DNA of 64,000 nucleotides from Streptomyces sp. TRM68416 (GTDB taxonomy: Bacteria > Actinomycetota > Actinomycetes > Streptomycetales > Streptomycetaceae). The notes under the pieces were generated by a model. The model searched no databases. It was not told the DNA's origin and saw only the letters and a program-made list of their open reading frames with translations. Numbering within the stretch: position 1 is the first letter of the stretch; each line of letters opens with the position of its first letter. Shown here piece by piece: positions 51,429 to 60,641 of this stretch. The stretch spans positions 55,306-119,305 of the forward strand of contig NZ_JACVWU010000026.1 in NCBI RefSeq assembly GCF_014596915.1. The letters are read 5' to 3'. The translations under genes and the position numbers were made by a program.

Positions 51429-54176
51429 ATGAAGCAGCAGGGTGTGCACCCCGAGGATGCGGAGAGCACCTCTGAGGCTTCGTCGCGCCCGGCAGGCGCC
51501 CCCGGCGCCGACGGCACGGAGGTCACGCACGCGGTGGACACCGGACGCAAGGCCGCGCCCGACCCCGACGAGCCGCTCACCGACGAGGTGGAGGGCGACG
51601 AACCGCTGCTCCCCGCGCGCGTGCACCGCCCGTCCGACCTGATGCGCCTCCTGGTGGGTGTGCTGGCCGTCGTCGTCCTGCTGGCGATCGCCGCGTTCGC
51701 GCACGGCACCACCTCCGGCCTCGAGCAGGACATCAACAAGGGCACCGGCCAGGCGCCCGACCTGCTCATCAAGATCGCCGGCCTGGCCTCCAGCATCGCG
51801 ATCCTGCTGGTGCCCGTGGCGTTCGCCATCGAGCGGCTGATCAAGCGTGACGGACTGCGTATCGCCGACGGCGTGCTGGCCGCCGTCCTCGCGCACGGCG
51901 TGACGCTCGCCACCGATCTGTGGGTCGCCAAGGCCGCCCCCGGCTCCATCCAGGAGGCGCTCACCCAGCCCTCCCCCGGTGACATCCACGCCCTCACGGA
52001 CCCCGTGCACGGCTACCTGGCCCCTGTCATCGCCTACATGACGGCCGTCGGCATGTCCCGTCGGCCGCGCTGGCGCGCGGTGCTGTGGATCGTGCTGATG
52101 CTCGACGCCTTCTCGATGCTCGTCACCGGGTACACCACCCCGTTCTCGATCATCCTGACCGTGCTGATCGGCTGGACGGTCGCCTACGGCACGCTCTACG
52201 CGGTCGGCTCGCCCAACGTCCGCCCCACCGGACGGACACTCATGGCGGGCCTGCGGACCGTCGGTTTCCACCCGGTGAGCGCGGCCCGGGAGGAGATCCC
52301 GGAGCACACCGACACCGGCGACCGCGGCCGGCGCTACTTCGTCACCCTGGAGGACGGCCCGCCACTGGACGTCACGGTCGTCGACCGCGAGCAGCAGGCG
52401 CAGGGCTTCTTCTACCGCGTGTGGCGCAATCTGACGCTCCGCGGCTTCGCCACCCGCCGCAGCCTGCAGTCCCTGCGCCAGGCCCTGGAGCAGGAGGCGC
52501 TGCTCGCCTACGCGGCCATCGCGGCCGGCGCCAACGCGCCCAAGCTGATCGCCACCTCCGAGCTCGGCCCCGACGCCGTGATGCTCGTCTACGAGCACAG
52601 CGGCGGCCGCACCCTGGACTCGCTGACGGACGAGGAGATCACCGACGAGCTGCTGCACAACGCCTGGCACCAGGTACGGGCGTTGCAGTCCCGGCGCATC
52701 GCCCACCGCCGGCTCGCGGGTGACGCGATTCTGGTGGATCGTTCCGGCAAGGTGATCCTCACCGATCTGCGCGGCGGCGAGATCGCGGCCGGTGAGCTGC
52801 TCCTGCGCATGGACATCGCCCAGCTGGTGACGACGCTCGGCCTCCGGGTGGGCGCCGAACGCGCCGTGGCCTCCGCCGTCGGCGTCCTCGGCCCCGACAC
52901 CGTCGCCGACTGCCTGCCGATGCTCCAGCCCATCGCGCTGACGCGCTCCACGCGCGCGACGCTGCGCAGACTGGCCCGGGAGCAGGCGGAACGCGAACGC
53001 GAGGCGGTGCTGGAGGCCTCCAAGCAGGTCAAGCAGGCCCGTGGCGACAGCGCGACGGAGGGCGAGGCCGAGCCCGTACTGCTGGAGAAGCCCGGCAAGA
53101 AGGCCGTACGCGCGCAGACGCGGGCCGAGAAGCGTGCGATCGACGAGGCGCTGGACGAGGCGCGCGAGGACGATCTGCTCACGCAGATCCGGCACGAGGT
53201 GCTGCGGATCAAGCCGCAGGCGCCGGTCGAGCCGGCCCGCCTGGAACGGGTGCGGCCGCGCACGCTGATCAGTTTCATCGCCGGCGCCATCGGCGCGTAC
53301 TTCCTGCTGACGCAGCTCACCCACATCGAGTTCGGACCGCTCGTCTCCAACGCCGAGTGGGGCTGGGTGGCGGCGGCCGTGCTGTTCTCGGCGGCCAGCT
53401 ACTTCGCGGCCGCGATGGCCCTGCTGGGATTCGTGCCGGAGCGGGTGCCGTTCCTGCGCACCGTGGCGGCACAGGTCGCCGGATCCTTCGTGAAGATCGT
53501 CGCGCCGGCCGCGGTGGGCGGCGTGGCACTCAACACCCGGTTCCTGCAACGCGCGGGCGTGCGCCCGGGGCTCGCGGTGGCGAGCGTGGGCGCGTCCCAG
53601 TTGTTCGGCCTCGGCTGCCACATCCTGATGCTGCTGGCCTTCGGCTATCTGACCGGCACGGAGAAGACGCCCTCGCTGTCGCCGTCCCGGACGGTCATCG
53701 CGGGCCTGCTGACGGTGGCCGTGCTCGTCCTCGTGGTGACCTCGGTGCCGTTCCTGCGCAAGTTCGTCGTCACGCGCGTGAGGTCGCTGTTCGCGGGCGT
53801 CGTACCGCGCATGCTCGACGTGCTGCAGCGCCCGCAGAAGCTGATCACCGGCATCGGGGGCATGCTGCTGCTGACGGCATGCTTCGTGATGTGTCTCGAC
53901 GCGTCGATTCGCGCGTTCGGCGACCCCCAGCACTCGATCAGCCTCGCCAGCGTCGCCGTCGTCTTCCTCGCGGGCAACGCGCTCGGCTCCGCGGCCCCCA
54001 CTCCGGGCGGTGTGGGCGCGGTCGAGGCCACGCTGACGGTCGGTCTGATCGCCGTAGGCCTGCCCAGCGAGGTCGCGGCCCCCTCGGTGCTGCTGTACCG
54101 GCTGCTGACCCTGTGGCTGCCCGTCCTGCCGGGCTGGCTGGCCTTCAACCACCTCACGCGCAAGGGCGCCCTGTAG
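51429..54176 (+). CDS. kinase-like / lysylphosphatidylglycerol-synthase-TM (UPF0104) fusion membrane protein
   Basis: 915 aa. Residues 60-270 contain about five membrane spans; 280-480 resemble a protein-kinase or phosphotransferase fold (IAHRRLAGDAILVD and VILTDLRGGE mimic the catalytic and DxG loops, with changes); 610-915 have eight or so spans of the YbhN/MprF-TM type. A long acidic/Lys coiled stretch (480-590) joins them. MprF-like flippase work is inferred; there is no MprF synthase domain. Start ATG 51429. Confidence 0.85.
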   Translation: MKQQGVHPEDAESTSEASSRPAGAPGADGTEVTHAVDTGRKAAPDPDEPLTDEVEGDEPLLPARVHRPSDLMRLLVGVLAVVVLLAIAAFAHGTTSGLEQDINKGTGQAPDLLIKIAGLASSIAILLVPVAFAIERLIKRDGLRIADGVLAAVLAHGVTLATDLWVAKAAPGSIQEALTQPSPGDIHALTDPVHGYLAPVIAYMTAVGMSRRPRWRAVLWIVLMLDAFSMLVTGYTTPFSIILTVLIGWTVAYGTLYAVGSPNVRPTGRTLMAGLRTVGFHPVSAAREEIPEHTDTGDRGRRYFVTLEDGPPLDVTVVDREQQAQGFFYRVWRNLTLRGFATRRSLQSLRQALEQEALLAYAAIAAGANAPKLIATSELGPDAVMLVYEHSGGRTLDSLTDEEITDELLHNAWHQVRALQSRRIAHRRLAGDAILVDRSGKVILTDLRGGEIAAGELLLRMDIAQLVTTLGLRVGAERAVASAVGVLGPDTVADCLPMLQPIALTRSTRATLRRLAREQAEREREAVLEASKQVKQARGDSATEGEAEPVLLEKPGKKAVRAQTRAEKRAIDEALDEAREDDLLTQIRHEVLRIKPQAPVEPARLERVRPRTLISFIAGAIGAYFLLTQLTHIEFGPLVSNAEWGWVAAAVLFSAASYFAAAMALLGFVPERVPFLRTVAAQVAGSFVKIVAPAAVGGVALNTRFLQRAGVRPGLAVASVGASQLFGLGCHILMLLAFGYLTGTEKTPSLSPSRTVIAGLLTVAVLVLVVTSVPFLRKFVVTRVRSLFAGVVPRMLDVLQRPQKLITGIGGMLLLTACFVMCLDASIRAFGDPQHSISLASVAVVFLAGNALGSAAPTPGGVGAVEATLTVGLIAVGLPSEVAAPSVLLYRLLTLWLPVLPGWLAFNHLTRKGAL

Positions 54177-54250
54177 CAGGCGCGTCCGGACCGTACCTCG
54201 TACGGCCCGCGCCCCGAGCGTCCCGCCGTGCTCCACCGCAGGATGGGAGC

Positions 54251-55795
54251 ATGCCGAACCCCTGCCGCCTGCGGGCCGCCGTCCTGACCGCCTCCGCCGT
54301 GCTGCTGTCCTCCGTGCTGGCGGGGTGCAGCGACGACCCCAAGGACGAGGACCTGACGGCCCAGGAGCTGAACTGGAAGGACTGTCCGGCCCCTTCCCAG
54401 GCGGAGGGCGGCGGCAGTGCCCCGTCACCGCTGCCCAACGGCGACGCGTGGCAGTGCGCCACCCTGAAGGCGCCCCTCGACTGGAACGACCCGCGCGGGG
54501 ACACGATCGACCTCGCCCTGATCCGGGCCGAGGCGAGCGGCGACAAGGACAAGCGCATCGGCTCGCTCCTGTTCAACTTCGGCGGGCCCGGCGGCTCGGG
54601 CGTCACCACGCTGCCCGCGTTCGGCGAGGACTACGCGGCCCTGCGCACCCGCTACGACCTGGTGAGCTTCGATCCGCGCGGGGTCGGCCGCAGCGCGCCC
54701 GTGCTGTGCGAGAACGACCAGCGGCTCGACGCCTACTTCCAGCAGGACGCCACGCCCGACGACGCCACGGAGCGCACCGCGCTGCTGGACAGCACCAGGG
54801 AGTTCAACGCGGCCTGCAACAAGAAGTCCAAGAAGATGCTGCCGCACGTGCGCACCACCGACGCGGCCCGCGACATGGACCTGATGCGCCAGGTCCTCGG
54901 CGACGACAAGCTGCACTACTTCGGCATCTCCTACGGCACCGAACTCGGCGGCGTCTACGCCCATCTGTTCCCCAAGAACGTCGGCCGTGCCGTCTTCGAC
55001 GCGGTCGTCGACCCGACACAGACCGCGGAGGAGGGCTCTCTCGGGCAGGCGAAGGGCTTCCAGCTGGCGCTCGACAACTTCGCCGAGGACTGCGTCTCGA
55101 AGGTCGAGGACTGCCCGATCGGCGACAGCGCGCAGGACGTGAAGGACGGTATCGCCAAGCTGCTGTCGGACCTGGACCGCAAGCCGCTGCCGGGCGTCTT
55201 CCCACGTGAACTGACCCAGACCGCCGCGACCAACGGCATCGCCCAGGCGCTGTACTCGCAGGACTTCTGGGAGATCCTGACCGAGGCCCTGGTCCAGGCG
55301 TACGACGGTGACGGCAGGATCCTGCTGCTGCTCTCGGACTCGATGAACGGACGCAGCGAGAACGGCGAGTACAGCAACATCACCGCGGCCAACGTCTCCA
55401 TCAACTGCGCCGACGACAAGGCCCGCTACACCGCCGAGTTCGTGGAGCGAAAGCTGCCGGAGTTCAGGGCCGCCTCCGAGCTGTTCGGCGACTTCCTGGC
55501 CTGGTCCATGATCAGCTGCATCGACTGGCCCGTGGCCGGCACCGGCGACCATCCGGACGTGAGCGCTCCCGGATCGGCGCCGATCCTCGTCGTGGGCAAC
55601 ACCGGCGACCCGGCCACGCCGTACGAGGGGGCGCGCAAGATGGTGCGGGCGCTCGGCAAGGGCGTGGGCGTCGAGCTGACGTACAAGGGCCAGGGGCACG
55701 GCGCCTACGACAGCAAGAACAAGTGCGTGCAGGGCGCAGTGAACGGCTACCTGCTGGAGGGAAAGGTGCCCGCGGCCGGGACCGTGTGCTCGTGA
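54251..55795 (+). CDS. secreted lipoprotein peptidase, S33 alpha/beta hydrolase
   Basis: 514 aa. Signal peptide with lipobox VLAGC (lipidated Cys near residue 26). Alpha/beta hydrolase fold with oxyanion NFGGPGGSG, nucleophile GISYGTELGG, and Asp and His in VVGNTGDPATP and GHGAY; the last 100 residues are the TAP-like C-terminal domain. Resembles tripeptidyl aminopeptidases SlpD/SlpE, which trim secreted proteins. Start ATG 54251 after GGGAGC. Confidence 0.9.
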   Translation: MPNPCRLRAAVLTASAVLLSSVLAGCSDDPKDEDLTAQELNWKDCPAPSQAEGGGSAPSPLPNGDAWQCATLKAPLDWNDPRGDTIDLALIRAEASGDKDKRIGSLLFNFGGPGGSGVTTLPAFGEDYAALRTRYDLVSFDPRGVGRSAPVLCENDQRLDAYFQQDATPDDATERTALLDSTREFNAACNKKSKKMLPHVRTTDAARDMDLMRQVLGDDKLHYFGISYGTELGGVYAHLFPKNVGRAVFDAVVDPTQTAEEGSLGQAKGFQLALDNFAEDCVSKVEDCPIGDSAQDVKDGIAKLLSDLDRKPLPGVFPRELTQTAATNGIAQALYSQDFWEILTEALVQAYDGDGRILLLLSDSMNGRSENGEYSNITAANVSINCADDKARYTAEFVERKLPEFRAASELFGDFLAWSMISCIDWPVAGTGDHPDVSAPGSAPILVVGNTGDPATPYEGARKMVRALGKGVGVELTYKGQGHGAYDSKNKCVQGAVNGYLLEGKVPAAGTVCS

Positions 55796-55957
55796 CGGCC
55801 CACCTGGCATCTTCCCTGACAGCACCCCCAAGATCCCGACAAAGCCGCAGGCCAGAGGGTTATCCACAGGCTGGAACGGCTGTCGCGTGATCCGCCTACT
55901 ATGGCTTGACCGCCATCCGCGGGACGATGCGGACGGCCTGCGAGGGGGGAAGTGCAC

Positions 55958-57484
55958 ATGGCGCGTTTCGTACGGTGGGCGGCTCTGACGAGCGCCACCG
56001 CACTGCTGGTCGGGGCGTGCAGCGGCGGCTCGTCCGACGACGGCAAGGGCGGCCCGGAGACCAGCAGGGGTGCGCCGACTTCCTCGCTGCCCTCATCCCT
56101 GACCTCCCAGAAGCTCGACTGGGGCGAGTGCAAGGCAACCGACGACTCCCCCGCCCCGGGCGGCGACTGGCGGTGCGCGACGCTCAAGGTGCCGCTGGAC
56201 TGGTCCGAGCCGGAGGGCGAGACGATCGGGCTCGCCCTGATCCGCGCCAAGGCCCGCGGGAACGACCGGATCGGCTCGCTGCTGTTCAACTTCGGCGGCC
56301 CCGGCAGCTCGGGCATCTCGATGATGCCGTACTACGCCTCCAACGCCGACTCGCTGCACGAGCGCTACGACCTGGTGAGCTGGGACCCGCGCGGAGTCGC
56401 CGCCAGCGAGGGCGTGCGCTGCCGCGGCGACAAGGAGATCCAGGCCGCGGAGACCGTGGACGCCACTCCGGACGACGCGGCCGAGGAGGCGGCGTACTTT
56501 CAGGACGCCGCCGACTTCGGGCGGGGCTGCGAGAAGTCCGCGGGGAAGCTCCTGGCGCACGTGTCGACCACCGACACCGCCCGCGACATGGACCTGATGC
56601 GCCATGTCCTCGGCGACTCGAAGATGCACTACTTCGGCATCTCCTACGGCACCGAACTCGGCGGCGTCTACGCCAACCTGTTCCCGAAGAACGTCGGGCG
56701 GCTCGTCCTCGACGCCGTCGTCGACCCCGAAGCGGGCATCGTGGAGCACGCCGAGAACCAGTCCCGGGGCTTCCAGCGCGCCCTGAACAACTATCTGAGG
56801 TCCACCGGGCAGGACCCCGAGGAGGGCACGCGGAAGATCGCCGACCTGCTGGACCGCCTCGACGCGAACCCGATGCCGACGGGGCCGGGACGGAAGCTGA
56901 CGGAGACGCTGGCCTTCACCGGGATCGTGCTGCCGCTGTACAGCAAGTCCAGCTGGCCGACGCTGACCAGCGCGCTGGAGTCGGTGGAGGAGGGCGACGG
57001 TTCGGAGCTGCTCGCCCTCGCCGACGGCTACAACGACCGTGACCCGTCCGGGCGCTACGGCACGACGTCCCACTCGCAACGGGTCATATCGTGCTTGGAC
57101 ACCAAGCAGCGGCCGACCGTCGAGGAGACGAAGAAGCTGCTGCCGGAGTTCGAGAAGATCTCGCCCGTCTTCGGCAGGTTCCTGGGCTGGGACACGGCCG
57201 GCTGGTGCCACCAGTGGCCGGTGGACGGGCAGTTCGACACCCCGGAGGTGAGCGCGCCCGGATCGGCACCGATCCTCGTCGTGGGCAACACCGGCGACCC
57301 GGCGACACCGGTCGAGGGCGCCCGGAAGATGGCGGACGAGCTGGGCAAGGGCGTGGGAGTGGTCCTCACCTGGAAGGGCGAGGGCCACGGTGCCTACGGC
57401 AGCGGGAGCGACTGCGTCGACTCAGCGGTGGACGCCTATCTGCTGCGGGGCACCGTGCCCGAGGACGGCAAGACCTGCTCATGA
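55958..57484 (+). CDS. secreted lipoprotein peptidase, paralogue of the preceding gene
   Basis: 508 aa, same layout: lipobox LVGAC, NFGGPGSSG, GISYGTELGG, VVGNTGDPATP and GHGAYGS. The two genes lie in tandem with 162 bases between them and share long segments, so they come from a duplication. Start ATG 55958 follows GAGGGGGGAA; GTG 55952 is possible. Confidence 0.9.
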   Translation: MARFVRWAALTSATALLVGACSGGSSDDGKGGPETSRGAPTSSLPSSLTSQKLDWGECKATDDSPAPGGDWRCATLKVPLDWSEPEGETIGLALIRAKARGNDRIGSLLFNFGGPGSSGISMMPYYASNADSLHERYDLVSWDPRGVAASEGVRCRGDKEIQAAETVDATPDDAAEEAAYFQDAADFGRGCEKSAGKLLAHVSTTDTARDMDLMRHVLGDSKMHYFGISYGTELGGVYANLFPKNVGRLVLDAVVDPEAGIVEHAENQSRGFQRALNNYLRSTGQDPEEGTRKIADLLDRLDANPMPTGPGRKLTETLAFTGIVLPLYSKSSWPTLTSALESVEEGDGSELLALADGYNDRDPSGRYGTTSHSQRVISCLDTKQRPTVEETKKLLPEFEKISPVFGRFLGWDTAGWCHQWPVDGQFDTPEVSAPGSAPILVVGNTGDPATPVEGARKMADELGKGVGVVLTWKGEGHGAYGSGSDCVDSAVDAYLLRGTVPEDGKTCS

Positions 57485-57486
57485 CG

Positions 57487-57531
57487 ACGGCGGGGGCTCC
57501 AGGCACCCTTGGCGCCCGGAGCCCCCGCCGT
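57487..57531. terminator. bidirectional terminator
   Basis: ACGGCGGGGGCTCC (57487-57500) pairs with GGAGCCCCCGCCGT (57518-57531), between the second peptidase gene and moeZ, which converge. Confidence 0.85.
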
Positions 57532-57549
57532 TCAGGCCGGGATGCCGGC

Positions 57550-58728
57550 TCAGTAGACCGGCTTGTGCGGCTCGATCTGGTTGACCCAGCCGATCACGCC
57601 GCCGCCGACGTGCACGGCGTCGGCGAAGCCCGCGGACTTCAGGACCGCGAGGACTTCCGCACTGCGGACACCCGTCTTGCAGTGCAAGACGATCTTCTTG
57701 TCCTGCGGGAGGCCCTCCAGGGCGGTGCCCATGAGGAACTCGTTCTTCGGGATCAGCTTGGCGCCGGGGATCGAGACGATCTCGTACTCGTTGATCTCGC
57801 GGACGTCGATGATCTCGATGCTCTCGCCGTCGTCGATCCACTCCTTGAGCTGCTTGGGAGTGATCGTCGAGCCGGCGGCCGCCTCCTGGGCCTCCTCGGA
57901 CACGACGCCGCAGAAGGCCTCGTAGTCGATCAGCTCGGTGACGGTGGGGTTCTCGCCGCAGACCGCGCAGTTGGGGTCCTTGCGGACCTTGACCTGGCGG
58001 TACTGCATCTCCAGGGCGTCGTAGATCATCAGGCGGCCGACCAGCGGCTCGCCCGTGCCGGTGAGGACCTTGATGGCCTCGGTGACCTGGATGGAGCCGA
58101 TGGACGCGCACAGCACGCCCAGGACGCCGCCCTCGGCGCAGGAGGGGACCATGCCCGGCGGCGGGGGCTCCGGGTAGAGGCAGCGGTAGCAGGGGCCGTG
58201 CTCGGACCAGAAGACCGAGGCCTGGCCGTCGAAGCGGTAGATCGAACCCCACACGTACGGCTTGTTCAGCAGCACGCAGGCGTCGTTGACCAGGTACCGG
58301 GTGGCGAAGTTGTCCGTGCCGTCGACGATCAGGTCGTACTGGCTGAAGATGTCCATCACGTTGTCGGCCTCGAGCCGCTCCTCGTGAAGGATCACGTTCA
58401 CGTACGGGTTGATGCCGAGGACGGAGTCACGGGCGGACTCGGCCTTGGAGCGGCCGATGTCGGCCTGGCTGTGGATGATCTGGCGCTGCAGGTTCGACTC
58501 GTCGACCTCGTCGAACTCCACGATGCCGAGCGTGCCCACGCCCGCGGCGGCCAGGTACATCAGTGCCGGCGAGCCCAGGCCGCCGGCGCCCACACAGAGC
58601 ACCTTGGCGTTCTTCAGCCGCTTCTGCCCGTCCATCCCGACGTCGGGGATGATCAGGTGGCGGGAGTACCTGCGGACCTCGTCTACGGTGAGCTCGGCGG
58701 CCGGCTCGACCAGGGGTGGCAGCGACAC
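57550..58728 (-). CDS. moeZ: adenylyltransferase/sulfurtransferase MoeZ
   Basis: 392 aa: an E1-like ThiF/MoeB domain (GAGGLGSPALMYLAAAGVG, Arg finger region NLQRQ, Cys zinc pairs CYRC and CAVCG) followed by a rhodanese domain with active Cys in LHCKTGVRS. It adenylates and sulfurates small carrier proteins such as MoaD for molybdopterin, and CysO/QbsC-type carriers for other sulfur transfer. Start GTG 58726-58728. Driven by an exact sigma-R promoter. Confidence 0.95.
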   Translation of the reverse strand: MSLPPLVEPAAELTVDEVRRYSRHLIIPDVGMDGQKRLKNAKVLCVGAGGLGSPALMYLAAAGVGTLGIVEFDEVDESNLQRQIIHSQADIGRSKAESARDSVLGINPYVNVILHEERLEADNVMDIFSQYDLIVDGTDNFATRYLVNDACVLLNKPYVWGSIYRFDGQASVFWSEHGPCYRCLYPEPPPPGMVPSCAEGGVLGVLCASIGSIQVTEAIKVLTGTGEPLVGRLMIYDALEMQYRQVKVRKDPNCAVCGENPTVTELIDYEAFCGVVSEEAQEAAAGSTITPKQLKEWIDDGESIEIIDVREINEYEIVSIPGAKLIPKNEFLMGTALEGLPQDKKIVLHCKTGVRSAEVLAVLKSAGFADAVHVGGGVIGWVNQIEPHKPVY

Positions 58729-58772
58729 GGGGACTCCGTTGGTCGGTCAATACTTACGGTTGTTCTTGCCGT

Positions 58773-58798
58773 AACAGTGCCATGGCCTTTTTCATTCC
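58773..58798 (-). promoter_or_regulatory. sigma-R promoter of moeZ
   Basis: Minus strand GGAAT (58794-58798), 18 bases, GTT (58773-58775). Exact consensus. It overlaps the last codons of the spherulin-like gene and lies about 45 bases before the moeZ start. Confidence 0.9.
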
Positions 58799-59541
58799 GA
58801 GACACCTGTTCCGATCCGCGAGACGATTTCGTCCCAGTAGCCGGGCATGGTCTCCCACGGATCAGCGCGGCCGCCGCTGTCCGTGCGGTCGGTGAAGTAG
58901 ATCGTCGAGGCGCCCTGCCAGCGGGCGACGCGCAGTGCCTCCTCCAGGTGCCCGCGGGGCATTCCGTGGACGAAGTGGCAGAACCGCTCGGGCGGATAGT
59001 CCGCGGTCCACTCCGCCACCTGCGACCAGCGGTAGTCGCTCCACGGGCCGGAGAAGGTGACGAGCTGGTCGGCGTTCTCGGCGTAGCCCGGGTACGGGTG
59101 GATGCCGTGGCCGAGGACGACATGAGCGTCGTCACACAGGGCGCGCAGCGTGGCGACGGTACGGCGGATCTCCGGGAGCGCGGCGCGCTCGGCGGGGCAG
59201 CGGTCCAGGAAGAAGCCGTCGACCCGGTACCAGTCGAGATAGCGGTGCGCCTCGGAGACGACCTCCCCGAAGGGGCGGGCTCCGTAGGTGGTGTCGAGGT
59301 GGCCGAGGACGCGGACGCCCGCGTTGCGCAGGCGCGCGGCCGCCTGCAGGCAGTGCGGGTCCGGGCGGGAGCCGGGGCCGTCGGCGACGTCGAGGACGGC
59401 CCAGTGCACCGGCGTTCCGGGGCGGGTGAGTTCGGCCCACTCGGCCGGGGCGACGAGCGGGTGGGCCAGGCCGGGGACGCCGATCCCGGTGCGCAGGCCG
59501 GTGTCGGCGGAGCCCGGTTTGGCGCTGGTCAGATGCGACAT
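58792..59541 (-). CDS. spherulin-4-family TIM-barrel protein (glycosidase-like)
   Basis: 249 aa, without signal peptide. Spherulin-4 family: GHLDTTYGARP (residues 80-90), WYRVDGFFLDRCP (104-116). Fungal members (Sph3, GH135) cut galactosaminogalactan. The acid cluster is altered: D113 is kept, but R114 replaces the neighbouring acid, and SGPW at 164-167 stands where a Glu is expected, so hydrolysis is uncertain. Start ATG 59539-59541 overlaps the epimerase gene by 13 bases. Last gene of the polysaccharide-like operon. Confidence 0.8.
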   Translation of the reverse strand: MSHLTSAKPGSADTGLRTGIGVPGLAHPLVAPAEWAELTRPGTPVHWAVLDVADGPGSRPDPHCLQAAARLRNAGVRVLGHLDTTYGARPFGEVVSEAHRYLDWYRVDGFFLDRCPAERAALPEIRRTVATLRALCDDAHVVLGHGIHPYPGYAENADQLVTFSGPWSDYRWSQVAEWTADYPPERFCHFVHGMPRGHLEEALRVARWQGASTIYFTDRTDSGGRADPWETMPGYWDEIVSRIGTGVSE

Positions 59542-60488
59542 GCCGCCTCCATCCAAATGTCGGCGAGGGACTCCTCCAGGTTGATCCGGGGCCGCCAGCC
59601 GAGCCGGTCGCGTGCGGTGCGCACATCGGCCTGCTGCCAGCTGCCGCAGCCGTCCGGGTACGGGTACGCGACCGGGGGCGCGTGGTCCGGTTCGGAGCGG
59701 GGGTGCCCGATGGCTGCCCGCAGCGGGCCGGGAGGGCCGTCGAGTTCGTGGAGAGCACCGCCGTATCCGGCCACGCGGGCGAGGACCGCGGCGGCGTCGC
59801 GCAGGCGGACGGCGCGGCCCGAGCCGATGTTGATGACGCCCTGGGCGGCGGAGAGCGAGGCGGCGTGCACGGCGCGGGCCACGTCGCGCACGTCGACGAA
59901 GTCGCGCTGGGCGCCGAGGCCGCCGAGCTTGAGTTCGCCGTCGCCGGACTGCATGGCCCGCCGCATGGCCTCGGCGAGCCGGCCGAGCGGGGAGCCCGCG
60001 GGGGTGCCGGGGCCCGCGGGTGAGAACACGCGCAGGACGACGGCGTCGAGGCCGGAGCCCAGGACGAGTTCGGTGGCGGCGAGCTTGCTGACGCCGTACG
60101 GGCCGCCGGGGCGCGGGACGGCGTCCTCCGCGGTGGAGGAGCCGGGCTGGCTGGGGCCGTACTCGGCGCCGCAGCCGATCTGCACGAGACGGGCGCCGCA
60201 GCCGCTGCGGCGCAGGGCCTCGCAGACGGTGGCGACGGCGACCGTGTTGTGGCGGGTGAGCTCGCGGGCGCCGCCGCGGGTGGCGCCCGCGCAGTTGATG
60301 ACCACGCCCGGGTGGACCGCGTCGAGGAAGCGGGTCAGGGCGCCGGGGCTGCCGGACGCGAGGTCGAAGCGGACGTCGGCGTCGTCGCCGCGGCCGAGGG
60401 CGGTGAGCTGGACGGCGGGGTCGGCGAGCAGGCGGTCGGCGACGAAGCGGCCGAGGTAGCCGTTGGCTCCGATCAGCAGGACTCTCAT
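59529..60488 (-). CDS. NAD-dependent epimerase/dehydratase
   Basis: 319 aa extended SDR: Rossmann GANGYLG at the start, an active site YGVSK, and RDFVDVRDVARAV, typical of sugar-nucleotide epimerases. A UDP-hexose(amine) substrate is likely from the fold and from the glycosyltransferase in the operon. Start ATG 60486-60488, overlapping the stop of a 15-codon mini-ORF. Confidence 0.87.
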   Translation of the reverse strand: MRVLLIGANGYLGRFVADRLLADPAVQLTALGRGDDADVRFDLASGSPGALTRFLDAVHPGVVINCAGATRGGARELTRHNTVAVATVCEALRRSGCGARLVQIGCGAEYGPSQPGSSTAEDAVPRPGGPYGVSKLAATELVLGSGLDAVVLRVFSPAGPGTPAGSPLGRLAEAMRRAMQSGDGELKLGGLGAQRDFVDVRDVARAVHAASLSAAQGVINIGSGRAVRLRDAAAVLARVAGYGGALHELDGPPGPLRAAIGHPRSEPDHAPPVAYPYPDGCGSWQQADVRTARDRLGWRPRINLEESLADIWMEAACRI

Positions 60489-60532
60489 CGCGCGGCTCCC
60501 GGGGCCGAGAGCTCGGGTCGGGAGGTGATCAT
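60485..60532 (-). CDS. 15-codon mini-ORF coupled to the epimerase gene
   Basis: ATG 60530-60532 with TAAGGAG 8 bases before, encoding MITSRPELSAPGAAR, whose stop overlaps the epimerase ATG (ATGA). The epimerase start has a weaker ribosome site, so this short ORF may load ribosomes for it. It may instead be a chance ORF; the strong ribosome site speaks against that. Confidence 0.5.
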   Translation of the reverse strand: MITSRPELSAPGAAR

Positions 60533-60641
60533 GTGTGGTTCTCCTTACAGAGGGGGGTGGTGCGAGTGCGGGTGCCGTGGCCGGTACGGCCGGGTGCCTG
60601 CAGCTGCCCGGGCCGGATGCCCGGACGCGGCGACCGGGGCG

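Noticed and set aside
50856..54428. A minus-strand open frame of about 1190 codons covering the LPG-synthase-like gene
   Set aside because: Only its end (50856-51242) is real, as the alkyltransferase-like protein; the rest is the antisense of a membrane protein.
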